Origin: JBAZDC01 sp041654595
GTDB taxonomy: Bacteria; Pseudomonadota; Gammaproteobacteria; Burkholderiales; Burkholderiaceae_B
Direction of reading: 5' to 3'
DNA length: 51,069 nt
Assembly (NCBI GenBank): GCA_964551305.1
Contig: CAZKBT010000020.1
Location: 1 to 51,069, forward strand
The notes under the pieces are model-generated. The model was given only the letters and a program-made list of their open reading frames with translations, was not told the DNA's origin and made no database searches. Of this stretch, positions 1-7,772 are shown in pieces (within the stretch, counting starts at the first letter, position 1; the number at the start of each line of letters is the position of its first letter). The position numbers and the translations under genes were made by a program.

Positions 1-821
1 GGCGTGAACGTGCCGTAGTCGTGATAGCTCTTGATGCGGGCCAGCGCATTGACCAATTCCCGGTTGCCCACCATGAATCCGATGCGCCATCCGGCCATAT
101 TGTAGCTTTTGCTCATGGTGAAGAATTCGACGGCGACGTCGCGCGCACCCTCGACCTGCATGATGGAAGGCGCGACGTAGCCGTCGAAGGTGATGTCGGC
201 ATAGGCCAGATCGTGCACGACGAGGATGTCGTGCTCCTTCGCCAGCGCGATGACGCGCTCGAAGAACGACAGCTCCACGCATTGGGCCGTCGGGTTGCTG
301 GGGAAACCCAGGATCATCATCTTGGGCTTGGGAATGCTTTCGCGCACGGCGCGTTCGATCTCGTCGAAGAAATCCAGCCCAGGCGTCATGGGCACGGAAC
401 GGATGTTCGCGCCGGCGATCACCGCGCCGTAGATGTGAATGGGATAGCTGGGATTGGGCACCAGCACCGTGTCGCCGCGATCAAGCGTGGCCAGCATCAG
501 GTGCGCCAGGCCTTCCTTGGAGCCGATGGTGACGATGGCCTCGGAATCCGGATCGAACCGCACGCCGTAGCGGCGGTCGTACCAGTCGGTGATGGCCTTG
601 CGCAGGCGCGGTATGCCTTTGGATACCGAATAGCCATGCGTATCAGGCCGCAGGGCGACTTCGATCAGCTTGTCGACGATGTGCTTGGGCGTGGGACCGT
701 CGGGATTTCCCATCGACATGTCGATGATGTCTTCGCCGCGCCGCCGCGCCGCCATTTTCAGTTCCCCAGTGATGTTGAACACGTATGGCGGAAGGCGCTC
801 GATGCGCGAGAAGTTCATCAT
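1..821 (-). CDS. alaC: AlaC-type pyridoxal-phosphate aminotransferase (partial, C-terminus outside window)
   Basis: Fold-type I aminotransferase, most like the glutamate-pyruvate (alanine) transaminase AlaC. It would interconvert pyruvate and alanine using glutamate in the cytoplasm. About 273 residues are present. The N-terminus reads MMNFSRIERLPPYVFN. Family signatures are SMGNPDGPTP (about residues 36-45), the substrate loop GFPSNPT (172-178), HDLAYADI (203-210) and the PLP-lysine motif MSKSYNMAGWR with Lys238. The start is ATG at 821, with a second in-frame ATG at 818; neither has a strong ribosome site. The gene runs off the left edge, so the final third is not visible. In related bacteria AlaC is often followed by homoserine dehydrogenase and threonine synthase, which cannot be checked here. 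The family is certain; the exact substrate is inferred from similarity. Confidence 0.9.
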   Translation of the reverse strand, partial: MMNFSRIERLPPYVFNITGELKMAARRRGEDIIDMSMGNPDGPTPKHIVDKLIEVALRPDTHGYSVSKGIPRLRKAITDWYDRRYGVRFDPDSEAIVTIGSKEGLAHLMLATLDRGDTVLVPNPSYPIHIYGAVIAGANIRSVPMTPGLDFFDEIERAVRESIPKPKMMILGFPSNPTAQCVELSFFERVIALAKEHDILVVHDLAYADITFDGYVAPSIMQVEGARDVAVEFFTMSKSYNMAGWRIGFMVGNRELVNALARIKSYHDYGTFT

Positions 822-848
822 GATGGTCTCTAAAGGGAAGGAAAAGGA

Positions 849-867
849 CGCCGCTGACGGTGCGGCG
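849..867 (-). promoter_or_regulatory. Small hairpin in the leader of the aminotransferase gene
   Basis: A 6-bp inverted repeat (CGCCGC / GCGGCG, 7-nt loop) lies 28 bp before the minus-strand ATG. On the minus strand it is followed by TCCTTTTCC, so it looks like a weak terminator or attenuator. The stem is short and the T-run interrupted, so function is uncertain. The rest of 822-1011 must hold the divergent promoters, but I see no hexamer pair good enough to call. Confidence 0.3.
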
Positions 868-1011
868 CAACAAAACATAATAATCTAGCGCAATCGGGCG
901 GCGGCGACAAGCGCTGCGGCGGCTGGCCGCGAATGTAATCGATCCGTCCCGGCCCCGGCGCATGCGCGGCCACGCTTTACGCTATCATCAACGTAAATGA
1001 TGGAGGTATCT

Positions 1012-1458
1012 GTGCAACTGCAACACGAATCGAACCCGGCGTTGAACACGGTGACCGCCTACGGGCCGGACTACATCGAAATCAACGAGGTCGCCTACCG
1101 CCATGCCGTGTATTTCGCCCCGAAAGGCGACATCCAGACCTGGGACATCGGCTCCCCCGACGAGATCGGCGCGGACATGCTCAGGCAGATCGCCGGCATC
1201 GACACGGCGCCCGTGGATCCGATGGACTTCCTGAACGGCGTCGGCCCCGCCAAGCCCAAGGACGCGCCGGAAATCCTGCTGATCGGCATGGGCCTGAAGC
1301 ATCGCATGCTGCCCGTCCAGGCCACGCAGCCGCTGCTGCGCCTGGGGATAGGGGTAGAATCCATGACGACCGAGGCGGCCTCGCGCACTTACAATATCCT
1401 GATGACCGAAGGACGCCGCGTGATCGCGGCCCTATTACCGAACAAGGAGATTGCATGA
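1012..1458 (+). CDS. Mth938-like domain protein (DUF498/DUF598 family)
   Basis: A 148-residue cytoplasmic protein of the Mth938/Xcc1710-like family, related to the human complex I assembly factor NDUFAF3. Its bacterial function is not established. Family signatures are the N-terminal ITAYGPDYIEIN-like stretch (here VTAYGPDYIEIN), EILLIGMG in the middle and GVESMTTEAASRTYNIL near the end, giving the usual single-domain length. I chose GTG at 1012 because GGAGG (1002-1006) sits 5 bp before it; an in-frame ATG at 997 would place that motif inside the coding sequence. The stop overlaps the next start (ATGA at 1455-1458), so translation is probably coupled to bcp. Confidence 0.85.
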   Translation: MQLQHESNPALNTVTAYGPDYIEINEVAYRHAVYFAPKGDIQTWDIGSPDEIGADMLRQIAGIDTAPVDPMDFLNGVGPAKPKDAPEILLIGMGLKHRMLPVQATQPLLRLGIGVESMTTEAASRTYNILMTEGRRVIAALLPNKEIA

Positions 1459-1922
1459 CCACGCTGACCGTCGGCGACAAGCTGCCCGCCCTGGCCGTTT
1501 CCAGCACCCAGGGCGACATCGACTTGGGCAAGCTCGGCACGCGCCATACCGTGCTGTACTTCTACCCCAAGGACAGCACGCCCGGATGCACCACCGAATC
1601 GCAGGATTTCCGCGACCGGCATGCGCAATTCCTCGAGCTGGACTGCCAAATACTGGGCGTGTCGCGAGACGGCCTGAAGTCCCACGCCAATTTCACGGAA
1701 AAACAGAACCTGCCGTTCGCCCTGGTCTCGGACACGGATGAAACCCTGTGCCAGGCGCTGGGCGTCATCAAAATGAAGAATATGTACGGTAAACAAGTAC
1801 GCGGCATCGAACGCAGCACATTCCTGGTGGACAGCCAGGGCGCCATCGTGCGGGAATGGCGCGGCGTACGCGTGCCGGGACACGCGCAAGCCGTGCTGCA
1901 AGCCGTTCAGGACGCGTCATAG
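1455..1922 (+). CDS. bcp: Peroxiredoxin, Bcp/PrxQ family
   Basis: Thioredoxin-fold thiol peroxidase of 155 residues that reduces hydrogen peroxide and organic peroxides in the cytoplasm. The catalytic motif YPKDSTPGCTTE carries the peroxidatic Cys45. The E. coli enzyme has a second cysteine five residues later (Cys50); here that position is Gln, so the usual intra-helix disulfide cannot form. Other cysteines are Cys64 and Cys99. The enzyme may therefore work as a 1-Cys peroxiredoxin or use another resolving thiol. Length and the downstream motifs FALVSDTDETLCQALGV and ERSTFLVD are normal. The start overlaps the stop of the Mth938-like gene by 4 bp, so the two are one transcription unit that probably continues into phoH. 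Confidence 0.93.
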   Translation: MTTLTVGDKLPALAVSSTQGDIDLGKLGTRHTVLYFYPKDSTPGCTTESQDFRDRHAQFLELDCQILGVSRDGLKSHANFTEKQNLPFALVSDTDETLCQALGVIKMKNMYGKQVRGIERSTFLVDSQGAIVREWRGVRVPGHAQAVLQAVQDAS

Positions 1923-1970
1923 CCGATACGCGGCGGACCCGATCGCCCCCCAACAAGGAGCCTACACTTT

Positions 1971-3638
1971 ATGCCTTTGCCACCGTTGCCTAGCCGTATG
2001 GGCGCCCTGCTCGACGCAAAAGACATTCCCGCCGTTGCCAGAGCCCCGACGCCCGCGCCTGCCAAGACAGCCGCCAGGCAAAAACAAGCCGGCAAGACAA
2101 CGCCCGCCGCGAAACCGGCGTTCAAGCCGGATACGCCGCCGACCTCCAAAGCCAGGCAGCCGGACACGGCCGCCGCCAAGCCGGCCGCGCCCGGCCCCGC
2201 TGCGTCCGCCGAGCGCGCGGGCAAGCGCAGCCGCCTGCCTTCGGCGCAGCGCAAGCTGTTCGTGCTGGACACCAACGTCCTGCTGCATGATTCGAACTGC
2301 CTGTTCAAGTTCCATGAGCACGATATTTTCCTGCCCATGATCGTGCTGGAAGAGCTCGATCACCAGAAGAAAGGCATGTCCGAAGTCGCCCGCAATGCCC
2401 GCCAGGTCAGCCGGTCGCTGGACGTGCTGGTCGGCGGCGACAAATCGCTGGCCGAAGGCGTGGCGCTGGACGGCGCGGGCAACACCGAAGCGCTGGGCAA
2501 TCTGTTTTTTCAGACCACGGCGCTCAGCGCCGCCCTGCCCATCGAACTTCCCCTGAGCAAAGCCGACAATGTGATCCTCAGCATCGTCCATGCCCTGCAG
2601 GGCCTGTACCCGAAACGCAGCGTGGTCCTGGTGTCCAAGGACATCAACATGCGGCTCAAGGCGCAGGCGCTGGGGCTGACGGCCGAGGACTATTACAACG
2701 ACCATGTCCTGGACGATTCCGACCTGCTGTACGAGGGCGTCATGCCGCTGCCGGAAAACTTCTGGCTCAAGCACGGCAAGGACGTCGAATCCTGGCAGCA
2801 AGGCGGCACGACCTACTATCGTCTTTCAGGTCCGCTGTGCGCCGAATTCATGGTCAACGAATTCGTGTATTTCGAAGGCGAAATGCCGCTCTACGCGCAG
2901 GTCAAAGAGGTCAGCGGCAAGACCGCCGTGCTGGCCACCTTGCGCGACTACAGCCACGGCAAGAACAGCGTCTGGGGCATCACCGCGCGCAATCGGGAAC
3001 AGAATTTCGCGCTGAACCTGTTGATGAATCCCGACTGCGACTTCGTGTCCCTGCTCGGCCAGGCCGGCACGGGCAAGACCCTGCTGGCGCTGGCCAGCGG
3101 ACTGGCGCAGACGCTGGAAACCAAGCGCTACAACGAGATCATCATTACCCGGGCGACGGTGCCCGTGGGCGACGACATCGGCTTTCTGCCCGGCACCGAG
3201 GAAGAGAAAATGCTGCCCTGGATGGGCGCGCTCGAGGACAACCTGGAAGTCCTGCACCTGGGCGCCGGCGGAGCGGACGGCAATGCCGCGCCCGACTGGT
3301 CCAAGAGCGCATCCATGGACCTGATACGGTCGCGCATCAAGGTCAAATCGCTGAACTTCATGCGCGGACGCACGTTCCTGAACAAATTCGTGATCATCGA
3401 CGAAGCGCAGAATCTCACGCCCAAGCAGATGAAGACGCTGGTCACGCGGGCCGGCCCCGGCACGAAGATCGTCTGCCTGGGCAACATCGCGCAGATCGAC
3501 ACCCCGTATCTGACCGAAGGCAGCTCTGGGCTGACGTACGTGGTGGACCGCTTCAAGGGCTGGCCTCATGCGGGGCACATCACCTTGCAACGCGGCGAAC
3601 GATCCCGCCTGGCCGATTACGCCAGCGACGCGCTCTAG
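1971..3638 (+). CDS. PIN domain-PhoH ATPase fusion (YlaK/PhoH2-like)
   Basis: A 555-residue protein joining a PIN ribonuclease domain to a PhoH-type RNA helicase/ATPase. Residues 1-92 are a Pro/Ala/Lys-rich low-complexity leader. The PIN domain begins at about residue 95 with FVLDTNVLLHD (first catalytic Asp100) and includes VLEELD and SKDINMRLKAQA. The PhoH domain has Walker A GQAGTGKT near residues 363-370 and Walker B FVIIDEAQN. PhoH2-type PIN-PhoH proteins are known to unwind and cleave RNA, so RNA turnover is the likely role. ATG 1971 has AAGGAG 10 bp upstream; in-frame ATG 1998 is an alternative that would shorten the leader. It follows bcp by 48 bp and precedes pdxA by 3 bp on the same strand. 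Confidence 0.92.
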   Translation: MPLPPLPSRMGALLDAKDIPAVARAPTPAPAKTAARQKQAGKTTPAAKPAFKPDTPPTSKARQPDTAAAKPAAPGPAASAERAGKRSRLPSAQRKLFVLDTNVLLHDSNCLFKFHEHDIFLPMIVLEELDHQKKGMSEVARNARQVSRSLDVLVGGDKSLAEGVALDGAGNTEALGNLFFQTTALSAALPIELPLSKADNVILSIVHALQGLYPKRSVVLVSKDINMRLKAQALGLTAEDYYNDHVLDDSDLLYEGVMPLPENFWLKHGKDVESWQQGGTTYYRLSGPLCAEFMVNEFVYFEGEMPLYAQVKEVSGKTAVLATLRDYSHGKNSVWGITARNREQNFALNLLMNPDCDFVSLLGQAGTGKTLLALASGLAQTLETKRYNEIIITRATVPVGDDIGFLPGTEEEKMLPWMGALEDNLEVLHLGAGGADGNAAPDWSKSASMDLIRSRIKVKSLNFMRGRTFLNKFVIIDEAQNLTPKQMKTLVTRAGPGTKIVCLGNIAQIDTPYLTEGSSGLTYVVDRFKGWPHAGHITLQRGERSRLADYASDAL

Positions 3639-3641
3639 AGC

Positions 3642-4655
3642 ATGCCCGACATGAACGACGCGCAGCCACCGATAGGATTCACGATGGGCGACGCCACCGG
3701 CATCGGCCCGGAAATCGTGATCAAGCTCTTCGCCAAGCTGCGGCCGCAAGGCGCCTTGGTCTACGGCGACGCGGGCGTGCTGGAAGCCACCATCGACCAG
3801 CTCGGCCTGGGCGACACGATGCGCGTGGAATTGATCAGCCAAGCGCGGCGCGCGCTGGACGTTGCGCCCGGCCGCGTGCCCGTCCTGAACCGCTGGCACG
3901 ACCTGCCCTTCGATCTGCAGCCCGGCCGGCTCAGCCCCCAAGCGGGGCGAGGCGCGTACGAATATCTTTGCCATGCGATCGACGACGCCATGGCGGGCGA
4001 GATACGCGCCATCGTGACGGCGCCTTTGAACAAGAAAGCTTTGCAAGCAGGCGGCATCGACGCGCCCGGACACACGGAAATACTGGCCGAGCGCACCGGC
4101 ACCGGGAATTACGCCATGATGCTGGCCAATCCCGAGCTGCGGGTCATCCTGGTCACCATACACGTGCCGCTTTCCGACGTACCCCGCCTGATCACCGCGG
4201 AAGCCGAGCTGAACACGATACGGCTGGCGCAGCTGGCCTGCATCCAGGCGGGCATCGCGCGGCCCAGGATCGCCGTCGCGGGCCTGAATCCGCACGCGGG
4301 CGAATACGGCCGGTTCGGCCAGGAAGAAATCGACGTCATCGCGCCCGCCATCGCCCAGGCCCAGGCCGAAGGCATCACGGTCTCGGGGCCGTGGCCGGGC
4401 GACACCGTGTTCATGCGGGCGCGCGACGGCGAATTCGACATCGTGGTCGCCCAGTACCATGATCAAGGCCTGATCCCGGTGAAATACCTGGGGGTCGACC
4501 AAGGGGTCAACGTCACCGTGGGCCTGCCCTTCGTGCGCACCAGCCCGGATCACGGCACGGCCTACGACATCGCCGGCCAAGGCGTCGCCGACCCCAGTTC
4601 ATTGGAAGCCGCGTACGAGCTGGCGCGATTCATGAGCGCCAAGACGGGCGCCTGA
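3642..4655 (+). CDS. pdxA: PdxA-family 4-phospho-hydroxy-acid dehydrogenase
   Basis: NAD-dependent, metal-using dehydrogenase of 337 residues. Canonical PdxA oxidises 4-phosphohydroxy-L-threonine in pyridoxal phosphate synthesis. Visible family features are FTMGDATGIGPEI near the N-terminus, TAPLNKKAL, GHTEIL (metal His), GLNPHAGE, QYHDQGLIPVKYLG and TSPDHGTAYDIAGQG. The N-terminal TMGD-GIGPEI and the GVNVTVGLPFVRTS segment look more like PdxA2, which handles 4-phospho-D-threonate or -erythronate. No DUF1537 kinase or transporter accompanies it, so I keep the standard name with reservation. ATG 3642 lies 3 bp after the phoH stop; ATG 3651 is a possible alternative. The gene is convergent with dnaB. 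Confidence 0.82.
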   Translation: MPDMNDAQPPIGFTMGDATGIGPEIVIKLFAKLRPQGALVYGDAGVLEATIDQLGLGDTMRVELISQARRALDVAPGRVPVLNRWHDLPFDLQPGRLSPQAGRGAYEYLCHAIDDAMAGEIRAIVTAPLNKKALQAGGIDAPGHTEILAERTGTGNYAMMLANPELRVILVTIHVPLSDVPRLITAEAELNTIRLAQLACIQAGIARPRIAVAGLNPHAGEYGRFGQEEIDVIAPAIAQAQAEGITVSGPWPGDTVFMRARDGEFDIVVAQYHDQGLIPVKYLGVDQGVNVTVGLPFVRTSPDHGTAYDIAGQGVADPSSLEAAYELARFMSAKTGA

Positions 4656-4709
4656 GCCTTCCACGCCGCGCGCCGATCGGCCCTTCTCTTGCGCATGCGC
4701 GCGCCACCG

Positions 4710-6086
4710 CTACATGCCTGACGTGAAATTCAGGAAGCGCGTGCTTGCACCCTGGAAGGTCAGCCTCACGGCGCCGATGGGGCCGTTACGTTGTTTGCCG
4801 ATGATGATCTCGGCCGATCCCTTGTCGGGCGAATCGGGGTTGTAGACCTCGTCGCGATAAATGAAGAGGATCACGTCGGCGTCCTGTTCGATGGCGCCCG
4901 ATTCGCGCAAATCGCTCATGACCGGACGCTTGTTGGGGCGCTGCTCCAGACTGCGGTTCAGCTGGGACAACGCAATCAAGGGGCAGTTCAGCTCTTTGGC
5001 CAAGCCTTTCAAAGAACGGCTGATCTCGGAAATTTCCGTAGCCCGGTTCTCGCCCGCGCTGTTGGCCGACATCAGCTGCATGTAGTCGATAATGATCAGG
5101 CCCAGCTGCCCGCACTGGCGCGCCAGGCGGCGCGCGCGCGCGCGCACCTCCATCGAGGTCAGCGCCGGTGTTTCGTCGATATATATCTGCGCTTCCTGGA
5201 CCTGCTGCACGGCATGCGTCAGGCGCGGCCAATCGTCGGCCGTCAATTTGCCGGTGCGCATGCGGTGCTGGTCCAGCATGCCGACCGATCCGACCATGCG
5301 CATCGCCAGCTGGACCGCGCCCATTTCCATGGAAAACACGGCGACCGGCAGGCCCTGTTCAATCGCCACGTGCTCGCCGATGTTCATGGAAAACGACGTC
5401 TTCCCCATCGAGGGCCGGCCGGCGACGATGATGAGATCGCCGGGCTGCAGGCCCGAGGTCATCTTGTCCAGGTCCGCGAATCCGGTGGGCACGCCCGTAA
5501 TGTCGGAGCCGCCTTCACGGTGATAGAGCTCGTCGATGCGTTCGACCACTTGCGCCAGCAAGGGCTGGATTTCCTGAAAGCCGGTGGTGCCGCGCGCGCC
5601 TTCCTGAGCGATCTGGAACACGCGGGACTCGGCCTCGTCCAGCAACTGGCGGGCTTCCTTTCCCTGGGGATTGAATGCGCCGGCGGCGATTTCGTCGGCC
5701 ACGGAAACCAGCTTGCGCAACATGGAGCGTTCGCGAACGATTTCCGCGTAACGACGGATATTGGCGGCCGAGGGCGTATTGTGCGCCAGCGCGTTCAGAT
5801 AAGCCAGCCCGCCGACTTCGTCGGATTTGCCGGCGCTGGCCAGCGATTCGTTCACGGTCACCACGTCGGCGGGACGCGACAAGCCTATCAGCCTGGCGAT
5901 GTGCTGCCAGATGATGCGATGATCGAAGCGGTAGAAATCGTCTTCATTCAGGACATCGGTGATGCGGTCCCAGGCCGCATTGTCCAGCAACAATCCGCCC
6001 AACACCGATTGCTCGGCTTCTATCGAATGCGGCGGTACGCGCAAATAATCCAGCTGAGGATCGTTCTGTGCTTTCTTGCTGTCCAA
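4710..6086 (-). CDS. dnaB: Replicative DNA helicase DnaB
   Basis: Hexameric 5'-3' helicase that unwinds DNA at the replication fork, 458 residues. The N-terminal domain opens with PPHSIEAEQSVLGGLLLD. The RecA-like domain carries Walker A AGRPSMGKTSF (about residues 221-231), LIIIDYMQLM and LSQLNRSLEQRPNKRPVMSDLRESG. No intein interrupts it. The start is TTG at 6086: GGAG lies about 6 nt upstream, and no ATG fits the conserved N-terminus. A longer open frame continues upstream but would run into rplI and is not coding. It is the last gene of the rpsF operon, separated from rplI by a terminator-like hairpin. An 18-nt alternating purine-pyrimidine tract lies inside at 5130-5147. Confidence 0.97.
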   Translation of the reverse strand: MDSKKAQNDPQLDYLRVPPHSIEAEQSVLGGLLLDNAAWDRITDVLNEDDFYRFDHRIIWQHIARLIGLSRPADVVTVNESLASAGKSDEVGGLAYLNALAHNTPSAANIRRYAEIVRERSMLRKLVSVADEIAAGAFNPQGKEARQLLDEAESRVFQIAQEGARGTTGFQEIQPLLAQVVERIDELYHREGGSDITGVPTGFADLDKMTSGLQPGDLIIVAGRPSMGKTSFSMNIGEHVAIEQGLPVAVFSMEMGAVQLAMRMVGSVGMLDQHRMRTGKLTADDWPRLTHAVQQVQEAQIYIDETPALTSMEVRARARRLARQCGQLGLIIIDYMQLMSANSAGENRATEISEISRSLKGLAKELNCPLIALSQLNRSLEQRPNKRPVMSDLRESGAIEQDADVILFIYRDEVYNPDSPDKGSAEIIIGKQRNGPIGAVRLTFQGASTRFLNFTSGM

Positions 6087-6100
6087 ACTCGTGCTCCAAA

Positions 6101-6127
6101 TAGAGAAAAGCCGGCATGTAGCCGGCT
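6101..6127 (-). terminator. Terminator-like hairpin between rplI and dnaB
   Basis: Perfect 7-bp inverted repeat AGCCGGC / GCCGGCT (6109-6115 and 6121-6127, 5-nt loop). On the minus strand it is followed by TTTCTC. It sits after the rplI stop and just before the dnaB ribosome site. The weak T-run suggests partial read-through, which would lower helicase output relative to ribosomal proteins. Confidence 0.6.
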
Positions 6128-6189
6128 CTTCGTGACCGCTGGCGGCAGTACGAACCCGACAAGGGAATGTACCACGCAGTATCGGCGCC

Positions 6190-6645
6190 TTATACCATTT
6201 CGCCTTGGATGCGAACTGTGACTTCGACGACGACGTCCGGGTGCAGCGCGATCTGGACCGGGAACTCGCCCACGGACTTGAGCGCGCCGTCGGGCAGGCG
6301 GACCTGAACCTTCTGGATCGAGTCGAAGCCCATCTTGGCCAGCTGGGCGGCAATGTCCATGGTGGTGACGGAGCCGAACAGACGACCGTCGACACCCGCT
6401 TTCTGAGAGATCTGGACAACCTGGCCGGCCAGCTTTTCGCCGGTGGCCTGGGCGGCCGTCAACTTTTCAGCCTGGGCTTTTTCCAGCTCGGCGCGACGCG
6501 CTTCGAATTCCTTCAAGGCGGCGTCGGTGGCGCGGCGGGCGATTTTCTGAGGAATCAGATAGTTGCGCGCGAAACCGTTGCGCACGCGAACGACGTCACC
6601 GAGATTACCCAGATTCACGACTTTTTCGAGCAGAATGACTTGCAT
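6190..6645 (-). CDS. rplI: 50S ribosomal protein L9
   Basis: Large-subunit protein L9, 151 residues, close to the usual 149. The N-terminal domain MQVILLEKVVNLGNLGDVV and the following VRNGFARNYLIPQ are the family signature. A long charged helix (ALKEFEARRAELEKAQAEK) connects to the C-terminal domain, which ends in a beta-strand segment. It follows rpsR by 18 bp on the same strand, so it is cotranscribed in the S6-PriB-S18-L9 operon. Confidence 0.98.
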   Translation of the reverse strand: MQVILLEKVVNLGNLGDVVRVRNGFARNYLIPQKIARRATDAALKEFEARRAELEKAQAEKLTAAQATGEKLAGQVVQISQKAGVDGRLFGSVTTMDIAAQLAKMGFDSIQKVQVRLPDGALKSVGEFPVQIALHPDVVVEVTVRIQGEMV

Positions 6646-6663
6646 GACAGTAGGCCTCTCGGG

Positions 6664-6936
6664 TTAGTTGTGGTTGTCGGTGTAGGGCAGCAGTGCCAGG
6701 AAGCGCGCGCGCTTGATCGCCGTGTCCAGCTGGCGCTGGTAGTGGGCCTTGGTGCCCGTCAGGCGGGCAGGAATGATCTTGCCGTTTTCCTGGATGAAAT
6801 CACGCAGCGTGTCCAGATCCTTGTAGTCGATTTCATCGACGTTGGCGGCCGTGAAGCGGCAGAACTTGCGGCGCTTGAACAGCGGGTTCTGCTGCGTGAA
6901 TTTACGTTTTTCCTTGCTCTTTTTGAAGAAAGCCAT
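6664..6936 (-). CDS. rpsR: 30S ribosomal protein S18
   Basis: Small-subunit protein S18, 90 residues, which binds 16S rRNA as a heterodimer with S6. The sequence contains NPLFKRRKFCRF and DIDYKDLDTLRDFI-like (here EIDYKDLDTLRDFI), then the basic C-terminal half with IIPARLTGTKAHYQRQL. ATG 6936 is preceded by GAGG about 7 nt upstream; an in-frame upstream codon at 6984 would add a tail not typical of S18. It is cotranscribed with rpsF, encoding its binding partner. Confidence 0.98.
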   Translation of the reverse strand: MAFFKKSKEKRKFTQQNPLFKRRKFCRFTAANVDEIDYKDLDTLRDFIQENGKIIPARLTGTKAHYQRQLDTAIKRARFLALLPYTDNHN

Positions 6937-6953
6937 GATGTGCCTCTTTGATT

Positions 6954-7005
6954 TCCGGGTCGTCCCGGACTTTGTTTGTGCCATGTCCGGAGAAAATCTC
7001 CGGAC
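6954..7005 (-). promoter_or_regulatory. Two adjacent hairpins between priB and rpsR
   Basis: 6985-7005 is a perfect 9-bp stem (GTCCGGAGA / TCTCCGGAC) with an AAA loop. 6954-6969 is a 6-bp stem (TCCGGG / CCCGGA) with a 4-nt loop. Neither has a T-run, so they look like mRNA processing or stability elements rather than terminators. They fill most of the 93-bp priB-rpsR spacer. Confidence 0.45.
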
Positions 7006-7029
7006 AATCCGATATGTCTTTGACCGATG

Positions 7030-7347
7030 CTAAACCACCGCGGTTGCGCCGCCGGCATAGATCCGTTTTGCCTGCTGTATGTGCAGTATCAGTTTCGGCG
7101 AACCCTTGCGGGCGGGAGCCAGGAAACCCTTGACCGTCATGTCAGCACCCAACGGCGTGTCAGCCAGCAGCGTCGCCACGTCACCCAGCGCTACCGCGGA
7201 AATCGTCATGTCCACCTGCCTTTCACGGCCTGCTTCGACGACCTGCGAACGATGCGTCAGTATCATTTCGACGACGGGCAGCCCGACCGGGGTATACCTG
7301 AGCGGCATGACTTCCTGCACCGATACCGTCAAAACGACTTGATTCAC
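7030..7347 (-). CDS. priB: Primosomal replication protein N (PriB)
   Basis: Single-stranded DNA-binding OB-fold protein of 105 residues that helps PriA reload DnaB at stalled forks. The start MNQVVLTVSVQEVMPLRYTP, the core GLPVVEMILTHRSQVVEAG and the end LILHIQQAKRIY match the family and its usual length. It lies 22 bp after rpsF and before rpsR, its standard position in proteobacterial operons of this type. Confidence 0.95.
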   Translation of the reverse strand: MNQVVLTVSVQEVMPLRYTPVGLPVVEMILTHRSQVVEAGRERQVDMTISAVALGDVATLLADTPLGADMTVKGFLAPARKGSPKLILHIQQAKRIYAGGATAVV

Positions 7348-7369
7348 GTCCGTAGCGCGGGGAGTGGTT

Positions 7370-7750
7370 TTACTCCGCCGCCTGCGCCGTTGCCGCGGGC
7401 TCGGCGCTGGCCTTGCGGGCCTCTTCGCGCTCGACCGACTTCATCATGATCGAAGGCGCCGTCAGGGCGGCCTTGGCCTTGATGACCAGGTGGCGCAGAA
7501 TGGCATCGTTGTAACGGAAAGCGTGCTCGAGCTCGTCCAGGGCGGCCTGGTTGCATTCGATGTTCAGGCAGACGTAATGCGCCTTGACCAGCTTCTGGAT
7601 CGGGTAGGCCAATTGACGGCGGCCCCAGTCTTCCAAGCGATGGATCTGGCCGCCATTGGCCGTAACCACGGACTGATAGCGCTCGATCATGGCGGGCACT
7701 TGCTCGCTTTGATCGGGATGCACGATAAACACTACTTCGTAGTGACGCAT
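7370..7750 (-). CDS. rpsF: 30S ribosomal protein S6
   Basis: Small-subunit protein S6, 126 residues. It starts MRHYEVVFIVHPDQSEQVP and contains DWGRRQLAYPIQKLVKAHYV and the RYNDAILRHLVI helix. The C-terminus has an Ala/Glu-rich tail (EEARKASAEPAATAQAAE) of the kind that carries glutamate extensions in some bacteria. AAGGAG lies 8 nt before ATG 7750. It is the first gene of the operon, and the leader holds a stable structure (7773-7817) that may be the S6:S18 autoregulatory site. Confidence 0.98.
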   Translation of the reverse strand: MRHYEVVFIVHPDQSEQVPAMIERYQSVVTANGGQIHRLEDWGRRQLAYPIQKLVKAHYVCLNIECNQAALDELEHAFRYNDAILRHLVIKAKAALTAPSIMMKSVEREEARKASAEPAATAQAAE

Positions 7751-7772
7751 AAAGTGAACTCCTTGAGGATAT

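Noticed and set aside
21..833. 270-residue plus-strand frame at the left edge
   Set aside because: Antisense to the aminotransferase, whose PLP-lysine and other motifs are clear.
2826..4580. 584-residue minus-strand frame opposite phoH and pdxA
   Set aside because: Shadow of two well-supported plus-strand genes.
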